The translations under genes and the position numbers were made by a program. A DNA stretch of 64,000 bases from Lunularia cruciata (lineage: Eukaryota; Streptophyta; Marchantiopsida; Lunulariales; Lunulariaceae). The stretch is taken from NCBI GenBank assembly GCA_948567375.1, contig OX419757.1, forward strand, positions 36,518,001 to 36,582,000, given 5' to 3'. The notes beneath the pieces were generated by a model. The model was not told the DNA's origin. It saw nothing but the letters and a program-made list of their open reading frames with translations, and searched no databases. Below, piece by piece: positions 11,301 to 23,300 of the stretch (the stretch's first letter is position 1; the number at the start of each line of letters is the position of its first letter).

Positions 11301-12439
11301 AAGTAATTAACTTGGACTTTGTCTTCGGATTTGTCTGAAGACAAAGACGATGAGTCTTTGGATTCGTCTTCCTCTTCTGACGAACTTGTTTCCCCAAGAT
11401 GGGGAACCTTCGTCCAACTCACAATCACCAGCTTCTGATCTTCGGACGAAATGTCCTTGAATCTTAACTTCTGCTGATGCCAATCCACTACAACTTGGGC
11501 ACTATACAACCAGGGTCTGCCGATCAACAGAGGGTAACCAGTTTTTGTAACTGGCCGCAACACGATGTAATTCAACTTGAAGGGTACCACTCCAATGATC
11601 GTGGTAATGTTCGACAGCATGCCCAAGGGCCGTCTCCTGGTTTGGTCTGCAAACTTCAAAACTCAGGATGTTGGTTCAAACGTATGATACCCGAGTCGAT
11701 TTGCCGTATCTTTGGTCATGACATTCACATCGGACCCATAGTCAATGGGTATCAATGTGATCATGCACCCTGCAATCTCCGTGTCTACCTCGGGAGATCC
11801 CAAACCTTCTTGTTCAATACGATAAATAGCAGGCAGGTCCTTCTTTGACATCGACCTCACCTTCTTGAGGGCCAAATTAAGCTGTCTCTTGTACAGCTTG
11901 TTATCTTCCCACAATTGCTTAAATGTAACATTGGCATTTGTGGTGGCCAGATCGGCTACAATATCATATTGGGGAACTCCTCCCAATTTGACCGTCTTCG
12001 TCTTCAGCTTTGGGTCCGAGGACCCTCCATGTTCCCTCTTGACTTCGGGACGCTTCAAAATGGTGACGGGCTTGCTGATGGCCTTAACCCGAGCTTCCTT
12101 GGGTTGGCCCACCTCGGCTTGGATCAGACCCTTTACTCCGGATCAGATGTCCGCCGGAAAAATTGGAGACTTCGTCTTCGTCTCTTCTTCCAAACTCAGT
12201 TCCCGAGTCCTGAGTAATGCCTCCTTTAATTCTTTCTGCAAGGCTTTAGCTTTAGCTTTTGCAATGATCTTTTCCTCCTTGGCCAAAAGAATGGCTTTTG
12301 GCCGCTGTCTCTTTGCCTTTCGGGAAGACGACGAGGTCGTACTCAGTTCTTTGGGATCACGCTTCTTCTTGCTGGAGCGTGTCTCAACTTTCAAAACTTC
12401 AAGGTCTGGCCATTCTCCTTTTGAGGCCGGACTCCCTTC
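8324..12439 (-). pseudogene. pol: pol of element A: protease, RT, RNase H, integrase
   Basis: Continuous minus-strand frame from the lysine-rich post-gag segment to a stop at 8324, with in-frame stops at about 12143, 11661, 10655, 9807, 9477 and 8613, nearly all TGA. Domains in order: retropepsin near 11740 (D-Y-G-S-D-V-N-V-M, a variant of D-L-G-S); an acidic Ser-rich linker; RT at 11000-10250 with MPFGLCNAPATFQ and FIDDFCVFG; RNase H at about 10080-9800 (YVDTSS, REA, YVDH); integrase with zinc-binding N-terminus near 9440-9330, then GIDFVGP, VSDQGTHF and LTEKAN giving D, D and E with 35 residues between the last two; and a C-terminal domain to 8324. Without the point stops this would be a complete polymerase. 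No chromodomain is visible. Confidence 0.92.
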
Positions 12440-14393
12440 TTAAGGTCTTTCTTCCTCAAGAGTAATGCAATTTACATTCGTATCCCCCTTTGGCTGAAGT
12501 GCTGCACGCTCAGCGGGAGTCTGTACATATTTTACAGCAGGCTTTGGGTTTGGTGGGTGAGGGCATTGGTTGCCCGTATGCCCCGATCCTTTACAATTTC
12601 CACACAAGGGAACGTACCCAATTTTCCTTCTTGGCTTGGGACAATTTGGAGACCAATGTCCCATCGAGCCACAATTATAACAGGCTCCGGGCACAACATT
12701 CTGAGGGCAATTTTGGTTGCTCATCGGTGGTCTTTGTGGAGGAGCATTGGGGTTATACTCTCTGGGTCCAAACCTTGGACCTTGATACGATGTGCTCGGT
12801 TGAGGCTGTACCTCCTGAGTTTGGTACACCGCCTCTTCGTCATCGTCTTGGTTCCATCCCGGAACCCAATCAATTTGCTGCACCTAGAATGCATTACGAG
12901 TATTGCATTCTATGTTGGCGTGGCCAGATTTGCCACATGCGGTGCACCACACATTAGATTGTCCAAATGATGGGGCCTTTCTTTGGTCCTTAACCCCAAT
13001 CATCTGGATCTTGAAATCCAAAAACTCCTTGATGAGGGCATCTAGCTTCGTATCCGCCTTATGCACACTCTTGGCTACAGGAGTCAATGGTTTCTTGCCT
13101 CCACATCTTCTGACTCGTCTTGGCTTTGATTCTTCTTTGGATTCCAAAGAAGAGCTCGAAGACGTAGAGGATTTGTCTGAAGAAGGTGTTGCGCGAAGCT
13201 CTCCTTCTGGGCTTCTTGCCCTTCTTCTCCCGATTTCTCTGGTTACCGGCAGAGTGAGAGTGGACCGCTTCATAACGAGCGACATGTTTGAGTACTTTGT
13301 CCAGTGAAGTTACGTTCCTCTCCCTGGCAAAGATTCGTATCTCTGGTGAAAGGCCCCCGAAGAACCAAGTAATGGCTTGGGCATCAGAGTATCCCACCAC
13401 CCCTGATTGCTTGGGAACTTGGTTCAATAGTGCCATGAACCGCTCAGAGTAGTCCCTCAACTTCTCCTTCTTGCCCCGGTCTAAATCGTTGAGTGCCACG
13501 AAGACACTCATATTGTAGTCAACCTCCCAGAATCGTGCAAGGAAGTTGTTTCTCAAGTCCGCCCAATCTAATGGTACAAACCCCTTCTGAGTCACATGGG
13601 TGTTCCAGCTCCGAGCTTTCTTGCGAAGCAGACTTGGGAAAATTCTCAGTCGATCCGCTGAGTCATGCTCCTTGTTAGCAAAGGAGATGACTTCGAATTC
13701 TTCGATGAATTCATTGGGGTCTTTGTCTTGTTCTGTCCCCTTATACTTCAGATAGGCGTGTTGGGTGACAGGGAGCAAAGTCATCATTTGATGCATTGGG
13801 ATCGGTTGAGGTAATGTGGAACTTGATGGAACGGAAGGATTGGGTGGAATTGACGCCGTATTGTCAGCCCAGGGATTCCAATTTGTCAAATTCAAGGTAG
13901 GGTCTTCTTCAACAATTTCTGCTATGAGGGTGTTGTCGACTTCAACCCGAGTGGAAGATTCAGGATCAACACCTTTGATGGGTTCTTCAAAATTCCTTCG
14001 GGACAACCGAGGAATTGTTCGTAGAAGATATTGACACTCGTCTTTAGTAAGTGTTCATGCTGTCTTTTCTTGAACAAAGGTCTTCAAGGAAACAACTTCC
14101 TTTATAGCTCTAGGGGAAGTTGGTGTACTGGGCCGCAATGCATATGTTTGCCCACTCGATTCTTTCTTCTTCTTGGAAGAAGAAGGAGATGCAAAGTAGC
14201 CTTGCCAACCGCCTTCGTGTTTCTTGTGGTCAAGTTCTTGCAGGGCTTCTTGCACTTTGTGAAGGAGTTGAAACTCCAACGCCTCTCGTTCAGTTTTGTC
14301 AACAATGGATGGGACGTTCAGACGTTCGTCTTCTTCACGCTGAAGTGCTTGTCTTTGAGCTCTCTCTTCCCGTTGTTCTTTCAATGCAGACAT
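12440..14393 (-). pseudogene. gag: gag of element A
   Basis: Starts near ATG 14393 (an alternative ATG lies just upstream). A basic/coiled N-terminus is followed by a capsid core at about 13800-13290 with DPNEFIEEFEVISFANKEHD-like and LRDYSERFMALLNQ-like segments typical of retrotrans_gag. Three intact CCHC knuckles follow: CTACGKSGHANIEC near 12940, CYNCGSMGHWSPNC near 12685 and CGNCKGSGHTGNQC near 12600. Stops occur at 14055 (TGA), 12884 (TAG) and 12440 (TAA), with one frameshift near 13190. Gag would form the particle and bind element RNA. Confidence 0.9.
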
Positions 14394-14456
14394 TCATATT
14401 GCGTTGATACCCAGTTTCCAATTTGGCTTTGTGTTCTTCCACTTCCGAGATTTGTA

Positions 14457-14474
14457 TCCCCGGCAGCGGCGCCA
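14457..14474 (-). promoter_or_regulatory. Primer binding site of element A
   Basis: The minus strand reads TGGCGCCGCTGCCGGGGA, complementary to the 3' end of plant tRNA-Asp with one mismatch. It is separated from the 5' LTR end by the 7-nt spacer TGATTTT, as in element B. Confidence 0.85.
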
Positions 14475-14481
14475 AAAATCA

Positions 14482-17226
14482 TGTGACAATCTAGCAAATA
14501 TCAATTTTTCGGTAATCGGGTAAGTAAAGTTTGTTCCCGTAGAGATACGAGTCAGAATTGGTCAAATACGAAGCAAAGTAACAATTTTAGTTCTTCTTGG
14601 TTGCGTCTTTAATCTCTCAGGTAGAAACCACACCTAGAAGAGAGTAACAAGCACTGACTCGCAGTCTTGTCACAAATTCACACTCCTTAATCACAAATCC
14701 TTCAATTCTTTCCAAACAATCTTGATTGTGATGATTCAGGCTCTCCCAAAAATGGCACTTCAGTGCAAAACAACTTCGCCTCAGAATTGTGTTCTACCCC
14801 TCCACTGAAGGCACAACTTCCTCGATCAAAATTGCTTCATATCAACTTTGCACTGCACTCACAAATGCAAAATACTACCAACACTACAATTCCTCTCAGA
14901 TCTGTCAAGGCATTGCTTCGATTGCACTTCACTCCAGATCAAACACACAGAATGAAGATCAAGGCTGTGGAATCCAACATCCAACAAGCACTCTGACTTG
15001 CACTTTGAATTTCTCCAATCATTCACAAACACAACAACAAAATTGATACTTGGAATCAAGCTCAAGCGACGAGCACTGCTTCATAGCACTTCGCTTTATC
15101 TATTCTCAGAAATAATGAGCACTGAACAACATTTTCTTGCGAATGCCACTCTTAAATAGTGAAGCAATCGATAGTTCTAACAACTATACCGTTCTACCAC
15201 AACTGTTCTAACCTGCAGATCCGAAATGACAATGCATCTCTTCATATGTGCCCCTTCAAATCTCAAATTGGTTTCTACTCCAATCCGATGTCTACTTCTT
15301 CCTCGGCTTTCAAACCAGAACCCAAAGTAATCTTACTTCCTACTACATTTTCCTTGGGTTTCCTAACTCCTAATTCTTCGACCAGATCTAGCAATTCTCT
15401 TTCCTGATCTGAAATTGCACTAGTGGGTAATCTATCTAACTCTTCATATTTTGACCCACTCTCCTCTAATGTCTCTGAGGGCAACTCCGAAGACATTTGG
15501 ATTCCTATGTTATCTACTTCGGGTTTTGCCTTAACATCTTGCCAAAGCTTTTCTAACTCTATTTTCACTAAGTCTAATCTAATTGAGATGTTATCCTCTA
15601 CTTTTAACACCTTTCTATCTACACGAGTTCTTAGTTTGATTAACAAGGCATTCATCTCCGTGTCCTTCACTTGTCTTCGCCTTGTCTCCTGCACCAACAA
15701 CTTCAACTAGTATCTCCGCTCTGCAGTGTCAGCTCAGGTTCTTCCTCATGTTCCGAGTCCTCCGTCTTGAGCTCAGCCTCGCCTTTTGAGTCTTCATCTT
15801 CTGACTCAATCACCACCATTCCTCGCCTCAGGTTTTTTTTCTGCATCTTCTGAGGTTTCTTGTTTTCTTCGGCTTCTGCGTGCCAAGTTCTCTTCTTCGT
15901 CAGGGTACTTACTACGACCTCCACGTTTTTCCTTGTCTTCGCGTAGTAGTCGTCCGTGCTCCGGATTTGGAGAATGTATTGCTGCTCCTCCGTGTTGACT
16001 TCTCTTCTCAAGTCAAGATGGAAATGAGACACCATTCTATTGCGCTCCACCAAATTGAGCAAATTCAACCCAAGGTAGAAATGTGCTGCAAGTGGCATGA
16101 TGTAGTGTGGAGGCAACTTATCCCACAGATTCCACACCATCTGCCTCGTTCTCCCGTGAAAACACCTTGCCCAATTGATCGGTTCTTCTGCAAATAGCTT
16201 GTGAAAGAACATCGCTTGGTGTTTCATCACATAAGTGGTTCTCTCCGGCTTCAAGATGGCCATCAGTGCACTCACAATTCCTCTCTTCACAGGGTCTTTA
16301 TAGCTCTCAACTTTGTACCCATTCTTTGTTCTCTTTGACGAGAAGGCATCTCTCACCTCCTACGTTTCTTGGGCTATCTCTCCTTTCCCCAAGAATGTGG
16401 CCCCCTGCTCCGAACCCGCCTCCTTCCCGAGTACAAGTCTCCAATCCGACTCTGTCCAGCGAGCCGGATTTCCTCTCTTCCCTTCTTCCTCGGGACCATC
16501 GAGACACTTACTCTTGATGATTTTTGTCATGAATCCTGGAAAACTTACATTCCAGTTCCATGCCAGAAAGGTGATCCGAAGTCGGCTCAAAACTTTGATC
16601 CTCGCTACTACATCTAATCTCCGAATTGCATGATTTCTCACTACAAATTCAGAGTTTTTCTTCCCTCCTCCCATCTCTTCTGCTTTCTTACTATCTCTCA
16701 ATTTCTCTCTCGTGACTTCTCCCTTGCGCACTTACCCGAGTACAACTTTATTTCCCTTTCCCCGATCACCTGCAAGATGACTCCTCAACATCGAAGGAAA
16801 ATTGCTCGACATTTCTTTGTTGCAGTTTCTATTTTTATAGAGTTGCACTTCTTTGTCTTCCGTCACTTTGAGTTTTTACCGAGAAATCACACCTCCGGCA
16901 TGCACCTGTCATTGTTAATCAACCTTTGTGCGTATGAGCCGCCAGTTTTGAAACGGTCCCTTCTTGAATTTCTCGCCCCAACAAAAGGTTGTTAGACTGT
17001 CTTTACCTCGGGTTGAGCTCCCCCCGAGCCGAAGACAATTTACTTCGTATTGTATGCTGACAGGGCATTTCCAAGTACTTCACCTTATGACCTGAAGTCA
17101 CTTTACTTCAGGTTTCATCCCAAAGCCAATTTTCTTCGCCTTCTTCGGCCATACAGGCGCAATCCGACTTCTCTATCCACTTCTTTTCCTTTATTTTGAA
17201 AAAAAACAAAAAATGTGGGCACCACA
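14482..17226 (-). repeat. 5' LTR of element A (2,745 bp, internally deleted)
   Basis: It begins at 17226 (TGTGGTGCCC) and ends at 14482 (TGTCACA). It is collinear with the 3' LTR except for one missing segment equivalent to 5759-6794 (1,036 bp), with a 2-bp CT microhomology at the junction at about 15708. The lengths agree exactly: 3,781 minus 1,036 equals 2,745. Confidence 0.93.
15275..16866 (-). pseudogene. LTR-encoded frame in element A 5' LTR, internally deleted
   Basis: Counterpart of 5325-7952. The N-terminal part (16866-15712) and C-terminal part (15706-15275) are joined across the 1,036-bp deletion, which removes most of the acidic linker and coiled coil and shifts the frame. A further stop lies near 16357. 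The natural terminal stop TAG is at 15275-15277, as in the other copies. Confidence 0.75.
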
Positions 17227-17231
17227 TACTA
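17227..17231. repeat. TSD of element A, right copy (TACTA)
   Basis: Directly follows the 5' LTR start of element A (ACCACA on the plus strand) and equals 4527-4531. Confidence 0.9.
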
Positions 17232-18082
17232 CTCTATCTTTGAGTCTATCTATTATCACTAAATCTTTTGCTAAATCTTCTACCAATTCTCCTACCTCCT
17301 CACACTAAACTTCAATTAAAGACATGGGTTATCTATCTACATCTTTATCTTGCAACCCACGCTCTCCCAATGTCTCCAATAATTGACCCAAAGACACTAA
17401 CTATCTGATCTTGCACTTTTGTTTCATTCATTATTACTACTTGTTCTTCAATTTCTATCTTATCTTCAATCTAAACTAAAATTAAAGTCAGGGGTATCCT
17501 AACTATCTCTTCTTTCCCTACTCTAAGTTCCTTAGATGACTTTAGCAAGACACCCGAAGTCACTAGCCCCCGCACTCTAATTTTTGACTACCTCAAATTG
17601 GGTCACCTTTGTCTTGAGATGAAGTCTCTTGACCCGGAGTTGTGTAAACCCAAAGTCATATAAGTTTGAAGTCATATAGACCCAAAAATGTAAAGTTACT
17701 CAACTACTCCATACATTTACTATAAAAACTTCAAATGCTTGTAACTTTTGCTACAAATCTCTTAACTCAACAATTTTGGTAGCAACAAAAAGCCCTAGAA
17801 GAGACACTTCTAACTAGACATAACACGCACGATTTGGACATGTGGTCATTGAGATACACGCCCTGTAGTAATCATGACCTGCAACTTTCATTCCTTGGTG
17901 AAGTATCCTTATTGTCCTTCTAGTCCAATCCAAGTTCTTCTTCCTTTGACACACAATTGACCTCCTTAGGTCAGATCAAAACACATTTTTATCCTTGTTT
18001 CTTTTCCATTTGGGTTCAATTTGGTTCCAATAATGCACTTCTTCTTTAAAACTCATCCAAAATGAAAAATGTGGGTATCACA
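17232..18082 (-). repeat. Element C 3' LTR, part right of element A
   Basis: The plus-strand end GGGTATCACA at 18082 is the LTR start motif (TGTGATACCC on the minus strand). The 17232-17570 part resembles the C-terminal part of the LTR-encoded frame, and the 17860-18082 part resembles the LTR start as seen in G. The section between has lost the N-terminal part of that frame. Heavily diverged; no coding potential left. Confidence 0.65.
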
Positions 18083-20391
18083 TCCTTGTCTTCTTCTCAA
18101 ATGGACACTTGATTGTAGCTTGAAAATCCATCAAGAAAATTATAACAAGGATGACTTGCTTCTTGGTCCAAAATTATATTTGTGAAGGGCAATGGATGAC
18201 AATCCTTCCTTATTACTACATTTAGTTTGCAAAAGTCTTGGCATACTTGTATGTACCCAATTTCTTCTTTGGAACAATGATAATGTGAGAAACTCATTCA
18301 CTACTCAACACTAGAATAACAATTTTGGCCCCCAAGTACTTATCAATTTCATCTTTCACCAAAAGTGAGTACTTTGGTTTCAAGTGGTACTAATGCTGCC
18401 AAGCTAGAATTGCACCTTCAATCAAATCAATCCAATGTTCCCCAAATTGTTGGGAGATTCCTAGCATCTGATCAATCAACCAAGAAAATACATTCTAGTA
18501 CTCAATAAACAAGGTAGTGTAACTTGAAAATTCATTTGGAGTGATTCTCTTGGATATTTTCAATATTTTGCCTTCTTCCAAGACTACATTTTGATAGTCA
18601 TCAAGCTAGATGACTCCTTCAACATGACTGACTTGGCTCAACCGGAGTTGAATGGAGTTCAGACCTCCTTCATCCAAATTACTGCTACCCAAGGTAACAT
18701 CACATGGATCTTCTTCTTCAACCTCCACCTTGTAGCACTCCAAATAAAATTACCTGGACTTCCTCATCCAAGTCTTTTGATAACAAAGACAAAGAATCAT
18801 TGGATTCATCTCCATCTTCCAACAAAGTAGTTTCTCTAAGGTGGAGAACCTTTGTCTAATTGACTATCACCAACTTTTGGTCCTCAAACAACATGTCTTT
18901 GAACCTTAGCTTTTGCTAGTGCTAATCAACCACAACTTGTGCACTATACAACCAAGGTCTTCCAATCAGCAATGGGTAACCAATTTTGGTCACTGGTCTC
19001 AACACAATATAGTTTGATTTGAATGGTATGCCTCCAATAATCATGACTATATTGGATAGCATGCCCAAGGGTTGGTGCTTAGTTTGATCCACAAACTTCA
19101 GAATTTGGGATGTTGGTTCAAAAGTATGATACCCCAATCTATGTGTGGTATCCTTTATCATCACATTCACACCTAACTCCAAGTCAATGGGTACAAATAT
19201 GATCATGCAACCTGTGATCTTTGCATCTACTTCCGGAGATCCTAAGTCTTCCTACTCAATACAATAAATTGTGTGTAGATCCTTCTTGAGTATCATCCTC
19301 ACTTTCTTGAGTGCCAAACTTAGTTGCTTCTTGAACAACTTATAGTCCTCCCACAACTGTTTGAATGTTATATTTGCTTATGTGGACACAAGATCTACCA
19401 CAATATTGTATTGGTGTACTCCCCAAAGTTTCACCTTCTTAAACTTCATCTTTGGGATTGAGTTCTCAACCCAATCTAGCTTTACTTTGGGTCTCTTCAA
19501 GATGGTGATTGGAGTACCAATGGTCTAAACCTGAGGTACTTTGGACCCATCTCAGCTTGAATCAAATCTTTGACTTTGGATATGATGTCAACCACAAAAT
19601 TGGAGATTTTGTCTTTGGGTCTTTCTCCAAACTCATTTCCCAAGTCCATTGCACTACCCATTGTTACTTTAGCTGAGATCTACAACACCTTCTTTCCTCC
19701 TTGTCTTTGATTCTTCCTCAGCTTATTATCTTCATTTGGTTCCAAGGAGGAACTTGACAAGGTAAAAGATTCATCCAAAGAAGTGGAGGTATTGCGCGAG
19801 GCTCTTCATCTTACCTTCTTCTCTCAATTTCTTTGGTTATTGGCCAAATGAGAGTAGGCTACCTTCTAGTAGGCAACATTTTTGAGTAATTTGTCCAAGG
19901 AAGTTATATTCCTCTCTTTAGCAAAGATCTAAATTTTTGGTGATAATCTACCAAGTAATGGCTTGGGCATTAGAGTAACCCACCACACCATATTGCTTTG
20001 ACACTTGGTTCAACAACACCATGAACCACTCAGTGTAGTCTCTCAACTTCTTATTCTTCCCATGATCCAAATCATTAGGTGGGGCAAAGACACTTGTATA
20101 ATAATCAACTTTCCAGAATTTTTCTAGGAAGATGTCTTGAAGATTTGTCCAATTGGTTGGCTTGAACCCTTTTTGTGTAACATGGGTATACTAGCTCCAA
20201 GCTTTCTTCTAAAGCAAAATAGGGAAAATTCATAGCTGATATGTGGAGTCATGTTCCTTATTGGCAAAGGAAATAAATTTGAACTCCTTGATGAATTCAT
20301 CGAGGTCTTCATCTTGTTCAGTTCACTTATACTTCTAATAAGCTTGTTTGGTAATAGGGAAAGATGTCATGTTTAAAGTTTCATGGAAAAG
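18083..20391 (-). pseudogene. Element C RT fragment, protease and gag remnants
   Basis: Minus-strand homology to element A runs from the RT fingers/palm start (18083-18300) through the RT linker (18590-18830), protease (about 18922-19206, reading PIDLELGVNVM, so the D-L-G-S active site is damaged), the lysine-rich segment and gag (19700-20391). RT ends abruptly at the LTR start at 18082, so the catalytic FIDD box, RNase H, integrase and polypurine tract are missing. Full of stops and indels. Confidence 0.8.
20387..20391. repeat. TSD of solo LTR S, left copy (AAAAG)
   Basis: AAAAG abuts the LTR start TGTGGTG and is repeated at 24167-24171. Confidence 0.88.
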
Positions 20392-23300
20392 TGTGGTGCC
20401 CACATTTTTTTGTTTTTTTCAAAATAAAGGAGAAGAAGTGTATAGAGAAGTCAGATTGCGCCTGTATGGCCGAAGAAGGCAAATTGGCTTTGGGATGAAA
20501 CCCGAAGTAAAGTGACTTTGGGTCATAAGGCGAAGTACTTGGAAATGCCCTATCAGCATACAATACAAAGTAAATTGTCTTCGGCTCGGGGGGAGCTCAA
20601 CCCGAGGCAAAGACAGTCTAACAACCTTTCGTCGGAGCGAGAAATTCAAGAAGGGGCCGTTTCAAAACTGGCGGCTCATACGTGCAAAGGTTGATTGATA
20701 GTGACAGGTGCATGCCGGAGGTGTGATTTCTCGGTAGAAACTTGAAGTGACGGAAGACAAAGAAGTGCAACTCTATAAAAATCAAAACTGCAATGACAAA
20801 ATGTTGAGCAATTTTCCTTTGTCGTTGAGGAGTCATCTTGCAGGTGATTGGGGGAAGGGATATAAAGTTGTACTCGGGTTAGTGCGCAAGGGAGAAGTCG
20901 CGAGAGAGAAATTGAGAGACAGTAAGAAAGCAGAAGAGATAGGAGGAGGGAAGAAAAACTCTGAATTCGCAGTGAGAAATCATGCAATTTGGAGATTAGA
21001 TGTAGTAGCAAGGATCGAAGTCTTGAGCCGACTTTGGATCACCTTTCTGGCATGGAACTGGAACATAAGTTTTCCAGGATTCATGACAGATATCATCAAG
21101 AGTAAGTGTCTTGATGGCCCCGAGGAAGAAGGGAAGAGAGGAAATCCGTCTCATTGGACAGAGTCGGATCGGAGACTCGTACTCAGGAAGGAGGCGGGTT
21201 CGGAGCAGGGAGCCACGTTCTTGGAGAAAGGAGAGATAGCCCAAGAAACGCAGGAGGTGAGAGATGCCTTCTCGTCGAAGAGAACAAAGAATGGGTACAA
21301 AGTTGAGAGCTACAAAGACCTTGTGAAGAGAGGAATTGTGAGTGCACTGATGGCCATCCTGAAGCCGGAGAGAACCACTTATGTGATGAAACACCAAACG
21401 GTGTTCTTTCTCAAGCTATTTGCAAGAGAACCGATCAATTGGGCAAGGTGTTTTCATGGGAGAACAAGGCAGATGGTGTGGAATCTATGGGATAAGTTGC
21501 CTCTTCACTACATCGTGCCATTTGCAGCACATTTCTACCTCGGGTTGAATTTGCTCAATTTGGCGGAGTGCAATAGAATGGTGTCTCATTTCCATCTTGA
21601 CTTGAGAAGAGAAGTCGACGCGGAGGAGCAACAATACATTCTCCAAATCCGAAGCACAAACGACTACTACGCAAAGACAGGGAAAAATGTGGAGGTCATG
21701 GTAAGTACTCCGACAAAGAAGAGAACTCGGCATGCAGAAGCCGAAGAAAAAAAAAACCTCAGAACATATAGAAAAATAACCCGAGGCGAGGAATGGTGGT
21801 GATTGAGTCAGAAGATGAAGACTCAAAAGGCAAGGCCGAGCTCAAGACGGAGGACTCGGAACGTGAGGAGGAACCTGAGCTGACAATACAGAGTGGAGAT
21901 ACTAGCAGTGACAATGAAGACGGTGGAGAAATGACCTTGGCACCAGCGGCTGAAGAATACGAAGAAGAAGTGCAAGCCGAAGTAGAAGCCGAAGACAATG
22001 CGGCGCTGGAAGACGAAGTACCAGTGCTCGAGGAGAAGAAGATCGCAGTACAGCGAGGAGTTCGCTCAAGACGTAAGGCAAAGTGTGAGGCGGGGCCGAG
22101 TAAAGTGAAGGAAGAGGCAGAAGATAGCACAAGTAGTGAGGCATCAATCCCAATACAAAGACCTCAGAGAAGAAGGCGCGTATCAGGAGAACATGCGGAG
22201 AAACAAGAAATTACTCCCTGGGAGGAAGAAGTTGCCAATGAGGGAGTAGAGCACCTGCAAGAGGTAGTATGCCTGCTGTTGGTGAAGTTGGAGAAGAAGA
22301 AGAAGGAGATGCAATCGACTTGTCCAGAAGTAAAGACTGTATTGCAGGTGGTAGCAAGATTAGAAGAGGAGAACTTGGAGTTGAAGAGGAGTATAACCCG
22401 AGGTGAGAAGGAGAGAGAAGTACTACGAGCGGAAGCAGTAGAGAGAAGTCAGGTAATCAAAGACCTGAAGAGAGAAGTGAGCTATCGAGAGGATCTTGTG
22501 AGGAAGAGTGACATTGCAAGGGAGAGACATGTAGCGGAGCACGAAATCTTGAAGTAGCAGTTTGCTGATTCAAGAGTAGAGCTTATCCATGCTATGGCGA
22601 GGGTAGCATCAAAAGAACAAGAGCTCAATCAAGTGATGGAGAGTATGGAGGAGAAGAAGCAACTCTGGCAAAGAGAGTTGTCTGTGCGGTATAGAGAAGA
22701 AGAGAGATTACAAGAGTAACTTCGTAATCAAGAAGAGAAAGTTGTACAGAAGGAGAAAGAGAAGGAAGCGGTGAAGGCCGAGTTCGAGGAAGAGTTGGCG
22801 ATGTACAGAGAGGAATGGTTTGCAGATCAGGAATGAGAATGAAAGACAAGATTGGAGCCATTAAAGGAGATAGTCCTCAAAGTGAATGCAATGTTAAGTA
22901 CAGAAGCCAGCGTTCAAATTGAAGAAGCGCGACTACACGAGTTGAAGTTGTTGGTGCAGGAGACAAGGCAAAGACAAGCAAAGGACACGGAGATGAATGC
23001 CTTGTTAATCAAACTAAGAACTCGTGTAGATAGAAAGGTGTTAGAAGTAGAGGATAACATCTCAATTAGATTAGACTTAGTGAAAATAGAGCTAGAAAAG
23101 CTTCAGCAAGATGTTAAGGCAAAACCCAAAGTAGATAACATAGGAATCCAAATGTCTTTGGAGTTGCCTTCAGAGACATTAGAGAAGAGTGGGTCGAAAG
23201 ATGAAGAGTTAAATAGATTACCCACTTGTGCAATTTCAGATCAGGAAAGAGAATTGCTAGATCTGGTCAAAGAATTAGGAGTTAGGAAACCCAAGGAAAA

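Larger units (their letters stand above)
4532..17226 (-). mobile_element. Element A: near-complete Ty3/gypsy retrotransposon with ORF-bearing LTRs
   Basis: A full LTR retrotransposon on the minus strand: 5' LTR 14482-17226, PBS 14457-14474, gag-pol 14393-8324, polypurine tract 8315-8325, 3' LTR 4532-8312, flanked by a perfect 5-bp TSD (TACTA). LTR ends are TGTGGTG...TGTCACA. Gag-pol is essentially one reading frame interrupted by about nine single-base stops and one frameshift near 13190, so this is the least decayed gypsy element here. Protease, RT (FIDD), RNase H and a DD35E integrase are all recognisable. The clade is Athila-like by RT, protease and PBS. The 5' LTR lacks 1,036 bp present in the 3' LTR. 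Confidence 0.95.
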
